A stretch of DNA of 64,000 nucleotides from Roseiarcus sp963779095. Its GTDB lineage: Bacteria; Pseudomonadota; Alphaproteobacteria; Rhizobiales; Beijerinckiaceae. Positions 1-9,284 of the stretch are shown piece by piece. The stretch lies in NCBI GenBank assembly GCA_963779095.1, contig CAVZWU010000015.1:124001-188000 (forward strand). The letters are read 5' to 3'. The notes beneath the pieces were generated by a model, which saw only the letters and a list, made by a program, of their open reading frames with translations, was not told where the DNA came from and did no database searches. The number at the start of each line of letters is the position of its first letter. Within the stretch, counting starts at the first letter, position 1. Position numbers and translations under genes: made by a program.

Positions 1-23
1 TTGCGGCCGAAGGTTCGCCTTAG

Positions 24-785
24 ATGGCGCCGCTGCTCGAAGCTCGTGCGATCTCTCGCCGCTTCGGGCATGTGCGCGCTCTCGACCGCGCCGACTTCGC
101 CGTCGAGGCGGGAGAAATCTGCGCGCTTATCGGCGACAACGGCGCTGGCAAATCGACGCTGGTAAAGATCCTGTCCGGCGCGGACCGACCGGACGAGGGG
201 CAGATCCTTTTGTCCGGCAAGCCGGTCGCGTTCAATTCCCCCAATGACGCGCAGGCTCACGGCATTGCGACGGTCTACCAGGATCTCGCGCTTGCCGCCG
301 ATCTGTCCCCGTTCGAGAATCTGTTTCTCGGCCGCGAGATCGTCCTGCCGGGCCTGCTCGGCCAACTCGGATTCGTCAACCGCGCGGCGATGCGCCGGCA
401 GGCGGGCGAACAATTTGAGCGCCTGGGCGTCCGGCTTCGCTCGGCTCGCGCTTCGGTATCTTCCCTGTCCGGCGGGCAGCGTCAGTCTGTCGCGATCGCG
501 CGCGCCGCGATGTGGGCGGACCGCGTCATCTTCATGGACGAGCCCACCGCAGCCTTGGGCGTCGTGCAGACTGGACGCGTGCTCGACCTGATCAAGCATG
601 TTCGCGACCAGGGCATCGCCGTCGTTCTCATCAGCCACAACATGCCCCAAGTGCTCGCCGTCGCGGACCGCATCGAGGTTCTACGTCTTGGGCGACGCGT
701 CGCTGAGTTCGCGGCGCAGGACGCCAATGTGGACCGTCTGGTGGCGGCGATGACCAGCGGACCCATCGAGGAGCGCGTGACATGA
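24..785 (+). CDS. Ribose/xylose-type sugar ABC transporter ATPase
   Basis: This is the cytoplasmic ATPase of a CUT2-type sugar importer. The 253-residue protein has a Walker A motif GDNGAGKST (residues 37-45), a Q-loop Gln near 86, the signature LSGGQ (148-152), Walker B VIFMDEP (168-174) and an H-loop His near 205. It is a single-ATPase-domain version (FrcA-like), about half the length of RbsA/XylG proteins, which carry two domains. The ATG follows a TAG stop, so an upstream gene may end just inside the window edge. Its last codons overlap the permease start (ATGA), which indicates one operon with the next two genes. The sugar cannot be deduced. Confidence 0.93.
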   Translation: MAPLLEARAISRRFGHVRALDRADFAVEAGEICALIGDNGAGKSTLVKILSGADRPDEGQILLSGKPVAFNSPNDAQAHGIATVYQDLALAADLSPFENLFLGREIVLPGLLGQLGFVNRAAMRRQAGEQFERLGVRLRSARASVSSLSGGQRQSVAIARAAMWADRVIFMDEPTAALGVVQTGRVLDLIKHVRDQGIAVVLISHNMPQVLAVADRIEVLRLGRRVAEFAAQDANVDRLVAAMTSGPIEERVT

Positions 786-1826
786 GCGCGGCTTCCTTGG
801 GCGAACAAGAGGACGAGCGGCTTTCCCCGCTCGAGCGTTGGGCCGGGCTCCTTGGCGGAGGTTGGATTTTTGTCCTGCTGATCGCGCTCATTGCGATCTT
901 CACGGCCTTGCGTCCCGAGCAATTCGGATCAAGCTTCAATCTGTCGATGCTCGCCATCAATGCGGCGATTCTCCTCGTTTTGTCCGTCGGGCAGACATTT
1001 GTGATCATCGCCGGGGGGATCGACCTCTCTGTCGGCACGGTTCTCGTCTTCGCTTCGATCGCGTCCGCTGAGGTCATGCTGCGCATGTCTGGCGCGGGCG
1101 GTGGAACTTATGGCACGACCCAGGGCGGGTGGGGCGTCGTTTTCGTCGGGCTCATTGTTGCGCTCGTGAGCGGCGCCTTCTGGGGCGCCGTCAACGGCGC
1201 CCTTGTCGCGGCCGCGCGCATCCCGCCGCTCATTGTCACGCTCGGCACGTTCGGCATGGCGCTCGGCTTCGCGCAGATCCTCACCAACGGCACCGACATC
1301 CGGGCCGTCCCGGCAGACTCTCGTCGATGGGATCGGATCGGGGACAATCGCCGGCGTTCCGGTCCTGGTCGTGATCGCCGCCGCCGTCGCCCTTGCCGGT
1401 GCGGTCGTCCTTCATCTCACGCGCTTCGGCGTGCACGTGTTCGCCATTGGCTCCGACAAGGAGGCCGCCCGCCGGGCCGGAATCAACGTCGGCCGGAAGC
1501 TCGTGGCGATCTACGTGCTGTCGGGCGCGCTCGCAGGCCTCGCCGCCATGATGTCGACCGCGCGCTTCGCGACGACGACGATCGGCGGCCACGCCATGGA
1601 CAACCTGTCGACCATCTCGGCCGTCGTGCTCGGCGGCACGAGCCTGTTTGGCGGAATCGGCAGCATCGCCGGAACCGTCGTCGGCGTGTTCATTCCGATC
1701 GTGCTTCTGAACGGCTTTGTCATCCTCGGCATTCCGCCGTTCTGGCAAACCGTGGCGACCGGCGCCGTCCTTATCCTCGCCGTATGGATCGATCAGCTCA
1801 AGCGACGGGCTCGAGAACGCAGCTGA
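782..1826 (+). CDS. Sugar ABC transporter permease (frameshifted)
   Basis: Membrane permease of the same CUT2-type importer (RbsC/FrcB family). The N-terminal half has hydrophobic helices and the family motif GGIDLSVGTVL. The second half, in another frame, contains ISAVVLGGTSLFGG and IGSIAGTVVGV, both typical of RbsC-like permeases. The frame changes once near 1305-1320, between NGTDIRAVP and TLVDGIGSG. Removing one base gives 347 residues, the usual family length, so an indel error is more likely than real decay. It is translationally coupled to the ATPase and followed by the binding-protein gene. Confidence 0.85.
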
Positions 1827-1851
1827 AGCTGCAATAGAAGGAGAAAGCTTT

Positions 1852-2793
1852 ATGAAAATGACAGTTGGCGCCGCTGCTGTTTTCACGCTCCTCGCAGCCT
1901 CATCGGCTGCTGAGGCGGCTGAGCCAGCCGTCGCGCTGGTGCTCGGCGTGAAGGGAAGTCCTTTCTACCAGGCGCTCGCCTGTGGGGCGAAGGCGAAAGC
2001 AAAGGCGCTCCACCTCGCTCTCACGATATCGGCTCCGGACCAGTTTGCCGCCGACAGCCAGATCCCGGTTGTCAACGCGGTGGCGGCGACGACGCCTGCC
2101 GTCGCGGTTATCGTGCCGACCGACGCGAAGGCGCTGATTGCGCCGATGAAACAGCTCGCCGACCGCGGAACCAAGATCGTGACGGTCGACCAGACCATCG
2201 AGGACAATTCCTTCGTCCAGACCCAGATCCTGACGGACAACGCGCAGGGAGGACGGCTCGCCGCCGATGCGATCAACGCCCTGCTCGACGGCAAGGGAGA
2301 GGTGCTTGTCATCACCCAGCCGCCGGGCTCCGCGGCGCAGGACGCGCGAACGACGGGTTTTGAGGAGGAACTGAAGAAATATCCCGGCATCGTCTATCTC
2401 GGCGCGCAATATCAAAGCGACGATCCCCAGAAGGCGGCCGAGATTGTCACCTCGACTCTCTCCGCCCATCCGAAGCTCGCGGGCATCTTCGCCACGAACG
2501 ATCAGGGCGCAATCGGAGCGTTGACGGGCCTCCGCCAGGCCGGCGCTCTGGGAAAGGTGAAGGTCGTCGCTTATGACGCGGCGAGCGCTGAGGTCAGCGC
2601 GCTCAAGAACGGCGCCATCCAGGCCCTGATCGCGCAGGATCCGAAGCAGGAGGGCGAGGTCGCCATGGAATCCGCGGCAAAGCTTCTCAAGGGCGACAAG
2701 TTGGACAAGACGACTCTGACCGAGATCGTCACGATCAAGGCCGGTGACAATGCGACCGCCGACAAATACGAATACAAGGGCGATTGCGACTAG
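1852..2793 (+). CDS. Periplasmic sugar-binding protein (RbsB family)
   Basis: Periplasmic ligand-binding component of the first CUT2 importer, 313 residues. I chose the ATG at 1852 because AAGGAGAAAG lies just upstream and the protein then begins with a clear signal peptide, ending around AEAAEP. The type-I periplasmic fold is recognisable from the N-terminal VALVLGVKGSPFYQAL, the mid-protein AVIVPTDAKALIAPMKQL and the hinge-region GIFATNDQGAIGAL. The open frame extends upstream into the permease, but that part is not natural protein. The ligand is probably a monosaccharide or related polyol; no closer call can be made. Confidence 0.9.
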   Translation: MKMTVGAAAVFTLLAASSAAEAAEPAVALVLGVKGSPFYQALACGAKAKAKALHLALTISAPDQFAADSQIPVVNAVAATTPAVAVIVPTDAKALIAPMKQLADRGTKIVTVDQTIEDNSFVQTQILTDNAQGGRLAADAINALLDGKGEVLVITQPPGSAAQDARTTGFEEELKKYPGIVYLGAQYQSDDPQKAAEIVTSTLSAHPKLAGIFATNDQGAIGALTGLRQAGALGKVKVVAYDAASAEVSALKNGAIQALIAQDPKQEGEVAMESAAKLLKGDKLDKTTLTEIVTIKAGDNATADKYEYKGDCD

Positions 2794-2803
2794 GCGCGGG
2801 CCG

Positions 2804-2819
2804 CGCAAGCCGCCTTGCG
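2804..2819 (+). terminator. Short stem-loop after the sugar-binding protein gene
   Basis: Ten bases past the stop, CGCAAG pairs with CTTGCG across a four-base loop, with further GC pairing on each side. There is no T-run, so it may slow 3' decay rather than terminate transcription. The following bases up to 2923 form the promoter region of the LacI gene. Confidence 0.3.
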
Positions 2820-2923
2820 GCGGCGAAGCTGCGAGCTTGATCTTCGCTGAAAAGGCGGCGAGAGAGTCTTTTTGTCTGTAATTGTCCAGGGCTCTCTCCC
2901 CGTTTCGAACGACGAGGCGCATT

Positions 2924-4031
2924 GTGCCGAACCCGACGATCAAGGACGTCGCCCGTCTCGCCCGGGTGTCGACAGCGACGGTCTCGAACGTCATCAATGG
3001 GACGAGTTTCGTCAGCGCCCCGCTCAGGGCGCGGGTCCAGGAAGCCGTGGCGCAGCTGGGCTTCGCGCCGTCCAGAGTTCGCGCAAGGGTTGCGCATGCA
3101 ATCGACACGATTGATAGGCGTCGTCGTCGCCGACATCACCAACCCCTTTTTCTCGGAACTGGTGCGACGCATTGGCTCGATCGCCGATTCGCTCGGCTAC
3201 AACGTTCTCCTTTGCGAAGCCGATCACGACCCTGCAAAGGAGCTGTCGGCGCTTCGCCTCCTGGCGTCGCACCGAGTGGAAGGCGTCATCTTGGCGCCGA
3301 CCGGTCCGCCGCCGATGTATTTCGAACCCCCTATTTCAAACTTTCCCCGTCCGATCGTCATGGTCGACCGCGTCATCTCCGAGTCGCGATTCGACGGGGT
3401 GTCCATCGACAACCGTCAGGCGGCTTTGGACGTGACACGCCATATTTTGTCGCTCGGTCACCTCCATGTCGCTGCGGTCGCCGGCTGGCGCCACCTCTCC
3501 AACACAACGGAACGCCTTGATGGCTTCCGCGCCGCATTGGCGGAGTTCGGGCTCGACCCGGCCAAAGCGCCGGTGATCTATGCGGACTTCCGGCAGGATC
3601 GGGCGCGAGAGCTCTCTCGCGATCTCTTGGTCGCGTCTAGACGTCCGACCGCCCTCTTTGTTTCAAACAACGAGATGGTGATCGGCGTGATGCAGGCCAT
3701 AGCGGAGCTTGGCCTCGCATGTCCGTCTGACATCTCCTTGGCCGGCATCGACGACTTTCCCTGGGCAAGCGCGTTTGCGCCACGGCTGACCACGGCTCGA
3801 CAGCCGATCGAGGCGTTGGCTGAACACGGCGTGCGCATTCTCCATGCGCGGATTCGGGGCGAAGGCGCCCCGCCGGAGCGCGTCATTCTCGAGGCGCGAT
3901 TGATTGTTCGCGATTCCTGCGCTCCTCCCGAAGGCGAGAAGGAGCCCGCGGCCTTGAAGCCGGAAACTGCGCGAGTTAAACGTTTAGATAGCAGGCGTCA
4001 GAACGATGGCGTCGCCGGCGCCGTTGAATAA
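2924..4031 (+). CDS. LacI-family transcriptional regulator (frameshifted)
   Basis: Sugar-responsive DNA-binding repressor. From a GTG at 2924 the first frame gives the classic LacI HTH: PTIKDVARLARVSTATVSNVING, which is 23 residues long and is named here only by its ends, PTIKDVARLARV and TVSNVING. After a one-base shift near 3070-3078 the frame continues with the effector domain, starting LRMQSTRLIGVVVADITNPF and including the C-terminal GIDDFPWASAFAPRLTTARQP. Removing one base gives 368 residues, normal for the family. It sits between the two sugar ABC systems and probably controls one or both. No operator is clear enough to call. Confidence 0.85.
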
Positions 4032-4065
4032 GCAATCGTAGACCCGCTCCCAGGGATCGCAGTTG

Positions 4066-4827
4066 ATGCCAAATTCAGTACGGGTTCTTTTTGCCGGCAA
4101 ATCCTGGATGACGCACAGCGTCCACACCAAAGGGTTCGATTCCTTCGACATGTCCTCCTACCATGAGGGTGGGACGGAAATGATCGCCGCGCTTCGCGCC
4201 GGCGGCGCCGAACTGACCTATCAGCCGAGCCACATTGCGATGGATTCGTTTCCATTCACGCGGAAAGAGATCGACGCTTTCGACGTCGTGATCCTGAGCG
4301 ACATTGGCGTGAACTCGCTTCTGCTTCCTGACCGGGTGGCGATCCGCTCCGAAAGCTGGCCGAACCGGCTTGAGCTCATTCGGGACTTCGTGAACGACGG
4401 CGGCGGCCTCCTGATGGTCGGCGGCTATCTCACGTTTCAGGGGATCCAGGCCAAGGGCAATTACAAAGGCAGCCCCGTCGAGGACGTGCTGCCGGTCGAA
4501 TTGCTTCCTTATGACGACCGGCTTGAATGCCCCCAGGGGGTCACGCCGACGCTCGTCAAGCCCGACCATCCCGTTCTCAAGGGCCTTGCCGACTGGCCGC
4601 AATTCCTGGGCTACAACCGCTCCATGGCTCGACCGGACGCGGATGTGCTGGCGCGCGTCGGCGACGATCCCTTCATCGCTGTGCGCAACGTTGGACGAGG
4701 GCGCAGCGCGATCTTCGCTTCCGATTGCGGACCTCACTGGGGTCCCCCGCCCTTCCTGGCCTGGAAGGGCTACGGCGCGCTCTGGACGAATCTGGTTGGC
4801 TGGCTCGGAGAGAAGCACCAACGTTGA
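4066..4827 (+). CDS. Glutamine amidotransferase-like protein
   Basis: A 253-residue soluble protein resembling the class I glutamine amidotransferase-like fold used by trehalose-utilisation/ThuA-like and COG5426-type proteins. The visible segments are an N-terminal VRVLFAGKSW, a central DVVILSDIGVNSLLL, the glycine-rich turn DGGGLLMVGGYLTFQG and a C-terminal GRGRSAIFASDCGPHWGP. No standard Cys-His-Glu triad is evident at the expected elbow, so catalytic activity is doubtful. Start ATG 4066 was chosen over the TTG at 4063. It lies upstream of, and on the same strand as, the second sugar ABC system, which suggests a role in metabolism of that sugar. The exact function is unknown. Confidence 0.75.
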   Translation: MPNSVRVLFAGKSWMTHSVHTKGFDSFDMSSYHEGGTEMIAALRAGGAELTYQPSHIAMDSFPFTRKEIDAFDVVILSDIGVNSLLLPDRVAIRSESWPNRLELIRDFVNDGGGLLMVGGYLTFQGIQAKGNYKGSPVEDVLPVELLPYDDRLECPQGVTPTLVKPDHPVLKGLADWPQFLGYNRSMARPDADVLARVGDDPFIAVRNVGRGRSAIFASDCGPHWGPPPFLAWKGYGALWTNLVGWLGEKHQR

Positions 4828-4895
4828 CGGACGATCAGACGCGGCCCGGCCTTCGGGGCGACGGGGCGAAAATTTCTCAAAGGCGGAGTCTAGAC

Positions 4896-6032
4896 ATGAA
4901 TCTCCTCAAATGCGCTTCGGTCCACCCACGGGCCGCATTTCCGCTCCTCGTTTCGGCCGTGATCCTAGCCCTGAACGCGGGTGGCGTTCGCGCCGCGGAC
5001 AAGATGGTCGGCGGGGAGTTCGCCACCAAGGGAATCGTAACCTCGACGGTCGGCCCAAACGGCGCAACGGGTCAGCCGGCAAGCGTCCTCGCCTTCACCG
5101 ACGATGAGATCAAGAAGCTGCGCGACGGACACTATTCGGCGGCCTTGCTTTTCCAGACCAGCTCGGAATGGGCGGACGCCGTCACACGAGGCGCGGAAGA
5201 TGAATTCAAGGCGCTGGGCGTCGAGATCGCGGGCCTGAGCAATTCGAACTTCAGTGCGTCGGACCAGGCTCATGCGGTTCAGACGATCATGGCGAAGAAG
5301 CCGTCTGGGATCGTCACCTGGCCCATCAACCCGGAGGAATTGAGCCCCGCGCTCAAGAAGGCGGCGGAAGCCGGCGTCAAGATCGCGCTCATCAGCAACA
5401 TGCCTTCCGGTTTCCAGCAGGGGAAGGATTACACCGGTCTCGTCGGCGACGATCTCTATGCCATGGGCCAGAAAACGGCGGACAATCTCGCCAAGGCCAT
5501 GGGCGGCGAGGGTGAGCTCGGCCTCCTCTACTTCGACGCCAACGCTTACGTCGTCAATCAGAGGGACGCGGCGTTCCGCACGACGATCGAGAAGAACTAT
5601 CCCAACATCAAGATCATCCCCGCGGGCTTCTCCGACCCCGGCCGCGTGTTCCAGGTCGCGAGCGCGATGATCCTGCAGCATCCCAAGATCAAGGCGATCT
5701 ACGCGCCGTGGGCGGATCCCGCGTCCGGCGTCCTTCAAGCGATCCGCGCCGCGCATCGCGACGACATCGCAGTCGGCACCATGGACCTATCGAACACCGT
5801 CGCCGTCTCGCTCGTCACTGGCGGCCCGGTGAAAGCGTTGACGGTCGATGATCCTTACTCCATCGGCAAGTCGCTCGCCGCGGTGATCGGCTACGGGCTT
5901 CTTGACAAGCAGGCGCCGGCTTATGTCGAGGTGCCGGCGATCGCGATCACGAAGGACAACATCCTCCAGGCGTATGCGGACAGCTATCATGCGTCTCCAC
6001 CGCCCGAGGTCACCAAAGCCCTGGGCAAATAA
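4896..6032 (+). CDS. Periplasmic sugar-binding protein, second CUT2 system
   Basis: Type-I periplasmic binding protein, 378 residues. The ATG at 4896 follows AGGCGGAG and starts a signal peptide (hydrophobic FPLLVSAVILALNAG, ending near VRAAD). The mature part shows the RbsB-like pattern: SAALLFQTSSEWADAV, then GIVTWPINPEELSPALKKA and YAPWADPASGVLQAI. It is longer than the first binding protein, with about 50 extra residues after the signal peptide. Permease, ATPase and kinase genes follow on the same strand, so this is the ligand receptor of a complete import-and-phosphorylate operon. Confidence 0.9.
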   Translation: MNLLKCASVHPRAAFPLLVSAVILALNAGGVRAADKMVGGEFATKGIVTSTVGPNGATGQPASVLAFTDDEIKKLRDGHYSAALLFQTSSEWADAVTRGAEDEFKALGVEIAGLSNSNFSASDQAHAVQTIMAKKPSGIVTWPINPEELSPALKKAAEAGVKIALISNMPSGFQQGKDYTGLVGDDLYAMGQKTADNLAKAMGGEGELGLLYFDANAYVVNQRDAAFRTTIEKNYPNIKIIPAGFSDPGRVFQVASAMILQHPKIKAIYAPWADPASGVLQAIRAAHRDDIAVGTMDLSNTVAVSLVTGGPVKALTVDDPYSIGKSLAAVIGYGLLDKQAPAYVEVPAIAITKDNILQAYADSYHASPPPEVTKALGK

Positions 6033-6076
6033 GTCTGGCGAAGCATGGAGAGGATTAGAACGCCACGCCGGCGCCG

Positions 6077-7093
6077 ATGACGGACACCGAAGCGCCCGTC
6101 ACTGCGAAGTCGGACCCGGCGGCGGGCGAACCTCCGCCCCGGCAGGAGGGCGTTTCTGACGGACCACGCTTTCGCTGGAAGGACCTCACGGTCTATCTCG
6201 GCTTCGTCCTGGTCTTCGCCTTCTTCGCCGTCACGATCGGCGGCCAGGGCTTCCTCAGCGCCCAGAACGCGACTTCGATCATCTCGCAGGTCACGCCGAT
6301 CGCCCTTATGGCGTTCGGCGCGGTCTTTGTCCTCACCGCCGGCGAAATCGATCTTTCGATCGGCTCCGTGGTCGCCATGGCGGCGCTCTTCACGGCGCTT
6401 GGGCTGCGTCACTATGGGCTCGTTCCGGGAATCGCCTTCGGAATTCTGACGGGAATCGGCGCCGGTCTTCTCAATGGCCTCCTCATCGTCGGACTTCGGG
6501 TGCCATCGTTCCTCGTGACGCTCGGCACGATGCAGCTTTTCACCGGCGTCGCGCAGATCTCGACCCAGCTTCAGGACGTTCCGATCGTCAACGACGCCTA
6601 CACAAACCTGTTCGGCTCAGGCACGATCGGACCGCTGTCCAACGCGGTGGTCTGGCTCCTGCTCGGCTTTCTGGTGGCCCAGATCGCATTCAAGAATCTC
6701 GCCTTCGGCTGGCGGGTGATGGCGACGGGAAGCAACCGCGCCAGCGCCCGGGCGCTCGGCGTCAACACCAATCGCGTCCGGGTCGGCGTTATGGTCATCT
6801 CGTCCTGCACGGCGGCGCTCGCCGGAATGATCTACGCCGGCGAGGTGCATGGCGCGGTCTATACGCTGGGGTCGAACGATCTCCTCACGGTTCTCGCGGG
6901 CGTAGTGATCGGCGGCACGAGCCTGTTCGGCGGGTCCGGCAGCATGTTGGGCGCGCTCATGGGCTCGCTTCTCATGACGATGATCGTCAATGGCCTCGTG
7001 CTCATGGGCGCGACGGTGCAGCAGCAGATCGTGGTGCAGGGGATCATCATCGTCGTCGCGGTGGCGGTCAGCCAGCGCCAGCCCGCGGAGTGA
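6077..7093 (+). CDS. Sugar ABC transporter permease, second CUT2 system
   Basis: RbsC-family inner-membrane permease of 338 residues in one intact frame. The cytoplasmic N-terminus is charged and proline-rich (residues 1-35), and about eight to ten hydrophobic helices follow. Family motifs are AGEIDLSIGSVVAMAAL, LVTLGTMQLFTGVAQI and VIGGTSLFGGSGSMLGA. The stop overlaps the GTG start of the ATPase gene (GTGA), so the two are translationally coupled. Confidence 0.92.
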   Translation: MTDTEAPVTAKSDPAAGEPPPRQEGVSDGPRFRWKDLTVYLGFVLVFAFFAVTIGGQGFLSAQNATSIISQVTPIALMAFGAVFVLTAGEIDLSIGSVVAMAALFTALGLRHYGLVPGIAFGILTGIGAGLLNGLLIVGLRVPSFLVTLGTMQLFTGVAQISTQLQDVPIVNDAYTNLFGSGTIGPLSNAVVWLLLGFLVAQIAFKNLAFGWRVMATGSNRASARALGVNTNRVRVGVMVISSCTAALAGMIYAGEVHGAVYTLGSNDLLTVLAGVVIGGTSLFGGSGSMLGALMGSLLMTMIVNGLVLMGATVQQQIVVQGIIIVVAVAVSQRQPAE

Positions 7094-7872
7094 ATCGCGT
7101 GGCCAGCGCAACCGACCCGCTCCTCCGCATCACCTCGCTGCGCAAGACCTTTGGCGGCCTGCATGCGCTCGAGGACATCAATCTCGAGGTCTGGCCCGGC
7201 GAGGTGGTCGGGCTGGTCGGCGACAACGGCGCCGGAAAATCGACGCTCGTCCGCTGCATTGCGGGTTATTACGCCCCCGATGCGGGAGAGATTACGGTCG
7301 GCGGCGAATCTTTCGGCTCCGGCGGCCCCAAGCGCGCCGCCGAACTCGGCATCGAGATCGTGCACCAGGACCTTTCGCTGGTGATGCATGGCGATGTGGT
7401 GCAGAACCTCTACCTCAACCGTGAGATCCGCTCGTCGTTGCCCCTCCTCGATCGTGTTGGGTGGCTCGACAAGAAGGCGATGCGCGCGGGGGCCCGCGCG
7501 ATTCTCGATCAGGTGGGGATCGGGGGAACGATTTCCGTTCGACAACGCGTTCAGGATCTCTCCGGCGGGCAGCGCCAGTGTATCGCGATCGGGCGCGCCG
7601 TCGGCTGGAGCCGGAGGATGGTGTTCCTAGACGAGCCGACGGCTGCGCTCGGCGTGCGGCAGACGCGGCACGTGCTCGATCTCATCGGCCGTCTTCGCTC
7701 TCAGGGCATCGCGGTCGTGGTCATCAGCCATAACATGGAGCAGGTGCTGGAGGTCTGCGACCGGATCGTCGTGCTGCGCCTCGGTCGAAAGGTCGCGGAC
7801 CGGCCCGTCGAGGGCCTGACCGGGTCGATTGTCGTCGGCTATATCACCGGCGCCGAGAAGGGCGAGACTTGA
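7090..7872 (+). CDS. Sugar ABC transporter ATPase, second CUT2 system
   Basis: Single-domain ABC ATPase of 260 residues, paralogous to the first one in the window. It has Walker A GDNGAGKST (44-52), signature LSGGQRQCIAIGRA, Walker B MVFLDEPTAALG and the H-loop in VVVISHNMEQVL. The GTG start overlaps the permease stop, and the TTG of the kinase overlaps its own stop (TTGA), so all three are read as one unit. Confidence 0.93.
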   Translation: MNRVASATDPLLRITSLRKTFGGLHALEDINLEVWPGEVVGLVGDNGAGKSTLVRCIAGYYAPDAGEITVGGESFGSGGPKRAAELGIEIVHQDLSLVMHGDVVQNLYLNREIRSSLPLLDRVGWLDKKAMRAGARAILDQVGIGGTISVRQRVQDLSGGQRQCIAIGRAVGWSRRMVFLDEPTAALGVRQTRHVLDLIGRLRSQGIAVVVISHNMEQVLEVCDRIVVLRLGRKVADRPVEGLTGSIVVGYITGAEKGET

Positions 7873-8807
7873 GCGCCGCCCCGCAATCCCGCGAAGAGTT
7901 CCCGCTCCTCCTCTGTATCGGAGACCTCGACGTCGACGTCATGATCGAGGTCGATCGGCTGCCGACCCGGGACGGGAAGGTGAACGGCGTCGTGAAGCAG
8001 AGAGCGCCGGGCGGCATGGCTGGAAACGTCGCCGCCGGGCTTGCGCGGCTGGGCTCGCGGGTGCGCGTTCTCGGCCGCGTCGGCGATGACGCGGACGGAG
8101 CCTTCGCCGTAACGAGCCTCGAGCAGGCGGGCGTCGACACGCGCTTCGTTTCCCGCCTCGACGGCGTGGCGACATTCAGCTGCATCAGCCTGCTCACGCC
8201 CGACGGGGAAAAGTCGCTCGTCAAGCTGATGACATCGGCCTATCGGCCGGACGCAAGCGATGTAACCCAGGCGGCGCTCGAAGGTGTCCGCCACCTGCAT
8301 CTGACCTCTGTCGGCGACCCCGCACTCTGCCGGCGCGTGGTGGAGGCTGCACGGGCTTCAGGGGCCGCCGCCTCGCTCGACATCGAGCGCGCCGACTGTC
8401 CGCAGGATGCGGCCGTTCTGCTCGATGCGGTCCAGGGTTTCGATCTCATCTTCTGCAATGCGGAGTTGCGCGCGTTCGTGGATGGGGTGCTTAAGCGGCC
8501 GCTCGCGGGCGTCGCCGCCACGGTCGTCACCACGCTCGGCGCCGATGGCGCCCAGGTCGAGACCGCGGAGGGGTGCATCGCCTCGCCGGGCTTTGCGCCA
8601 AAGATTGTCGACACTACGGGCGCGGGGGACTGTTTCGCCGCCGCCTGTCTTCACGCGCGCCTCGCGGCAAAACTGAACTGGCGGGCCGCCCTTCGCTTCG
8701 CCAATTGCGCCGCGGCCATCTCAACGACGGGGCTCGGCGCTCAGTCGGCCTTGCCGACCGCCGGTCAAGTCGCGGCGCTTCTCGGCGAGGCGCCGACTGG
8801 AGTTTGA
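7869..8807 (+). CDS. PfkB-family carbohydrate kinase
   Basis: ATP-dependent sugar kinase (ribokinase/PfkB fold), 312 residues, likely to phosphorylate the sugar brought in by the upstream importer. The N-terminal substrate-site motif GGMAGNVAAGLARLG is at 48-62, and the C-terminal signature DTTGAGDCFAAACLHARL starts at 248 with the catalytic base Asp near 254. Start is TTG at 7869, overlapping the ATPase stop. The substrate is not deducible; ribokinase, fructokinase and adenosine-kinase-like branches all share these motifs. Confidence 0.9.
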   Translation: MSAAPQSREEFPLLLCIGDLDVDVMIEVDRLPTRDGKVNGVVKQRAPGGMAGNVAAGLARLGSRVRVLGRVGDDADGAFAVTSLEQAGVDTRFVSRLDGVATFSCISLLTPDGEKSLVKLMTSAYRPDASDVTQAALEGVRHLHLTSVGDPALCRRVVEAARASGAAASLDIERADCPQDAAVLLDAVQGFDLIFCNAELRAFVDGVLKRPLAGVAATVVTTLGADGAQVETAEGCIASPGFAPKIVDTTGAGDCFAAACLHARLAAKLNWRAALRFANCAAAISTTGLGAQSALPTAGQVAALLGEAPTGV

Positions 8808-8812
8808 CCCAA

Positions 8813-8829
8813 GCGCCAATCCTTGGCGC
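8813..8829 (+). terminator. Hairpin after the sugar kinase
   Basis: GCGCCAA and TTGGCGC form a perfect seven-base stem with loop TCC, six bases past the kinase stop and between two convergent genes. There is no clear T-run. It could serve as a terminator for the sugar operon. Confidence 0.4.
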
Positions 8830-8874
8830 CGCTGCGGTCGGCACCGTCATTCTTACGTGCACGCGGAGATCCGC

Positions 8875-9270
8875 TCAGGAGCGGCTATCCGGCCGCCTGG
8901 CGACGAGGTCGATCTCGATCAGCGCGTCATAGGCGAGGCCTGTCACGCCCACGCAGGTGCGCGCAGGGAGACGCCCTTCGGCGAAGAAGCTGCGATAGAC
9001 TCGGTTCATGGCCTCGTAATCTCTCTTGAACGCCGTCAGGTAGACGCGCGCCATGACGACATGTTCGAGCGTAAGGCCGAGACCCGCGAGGACGGTCGCC
9101 AGATTTGAGAAGACGTTGCGCGTCTGCGCCTCGACCCCTTCCGGCAGCACGCCCGGCGCCTCGGGCGTATCGGGCATCTGCCCGGTGACGAAGACGAAGC
9201 CGTCCGTTTCGACGGCGTGGCTGAACGGCGCGACCGGCCTCGGGCCGCCCGTGATCATATGAAACTGCAT
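8875..9270 (-). CDS. RidA-family enamine/imine deaminase
   Basis: Small RidA (YjgF/YER057c/UK114) protein of 131 residues. RidA proteins hydrolyse reactive enamine/imine intermediates to ketoacid and ammonia. The signature PARTCVGVTGLAYDALIEID ends in a conserved pattern, with the substrate-carboxylate Arg at 104 and the acidic Glu at 119. The ATG at 9270 was chosen because the protein then starts like other family members; the open frame continues far upstream without being this gene. It lies 14 bases downstream of an acetamidase gene on the same strand, consistent with a role in nitrogen-compound breakdown. A second RidA paralog is at 35790-36143. Confidence 0.88.
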   Translation of the reverse strand: MQFHMITGGPRPVAPFSHAVETDGFVFVTGQMPDTPEAPGVLPEGVEAQTRNVFSNLATVLAGLGLTLEHVVMARVYLTAFKRDYEAMNRVYRSFFAEGRLPARTCVGVTGLAYDALIEIDLVARRPDSRS

Positions 9271-9284
9271 CGACGCCCCCCGCT

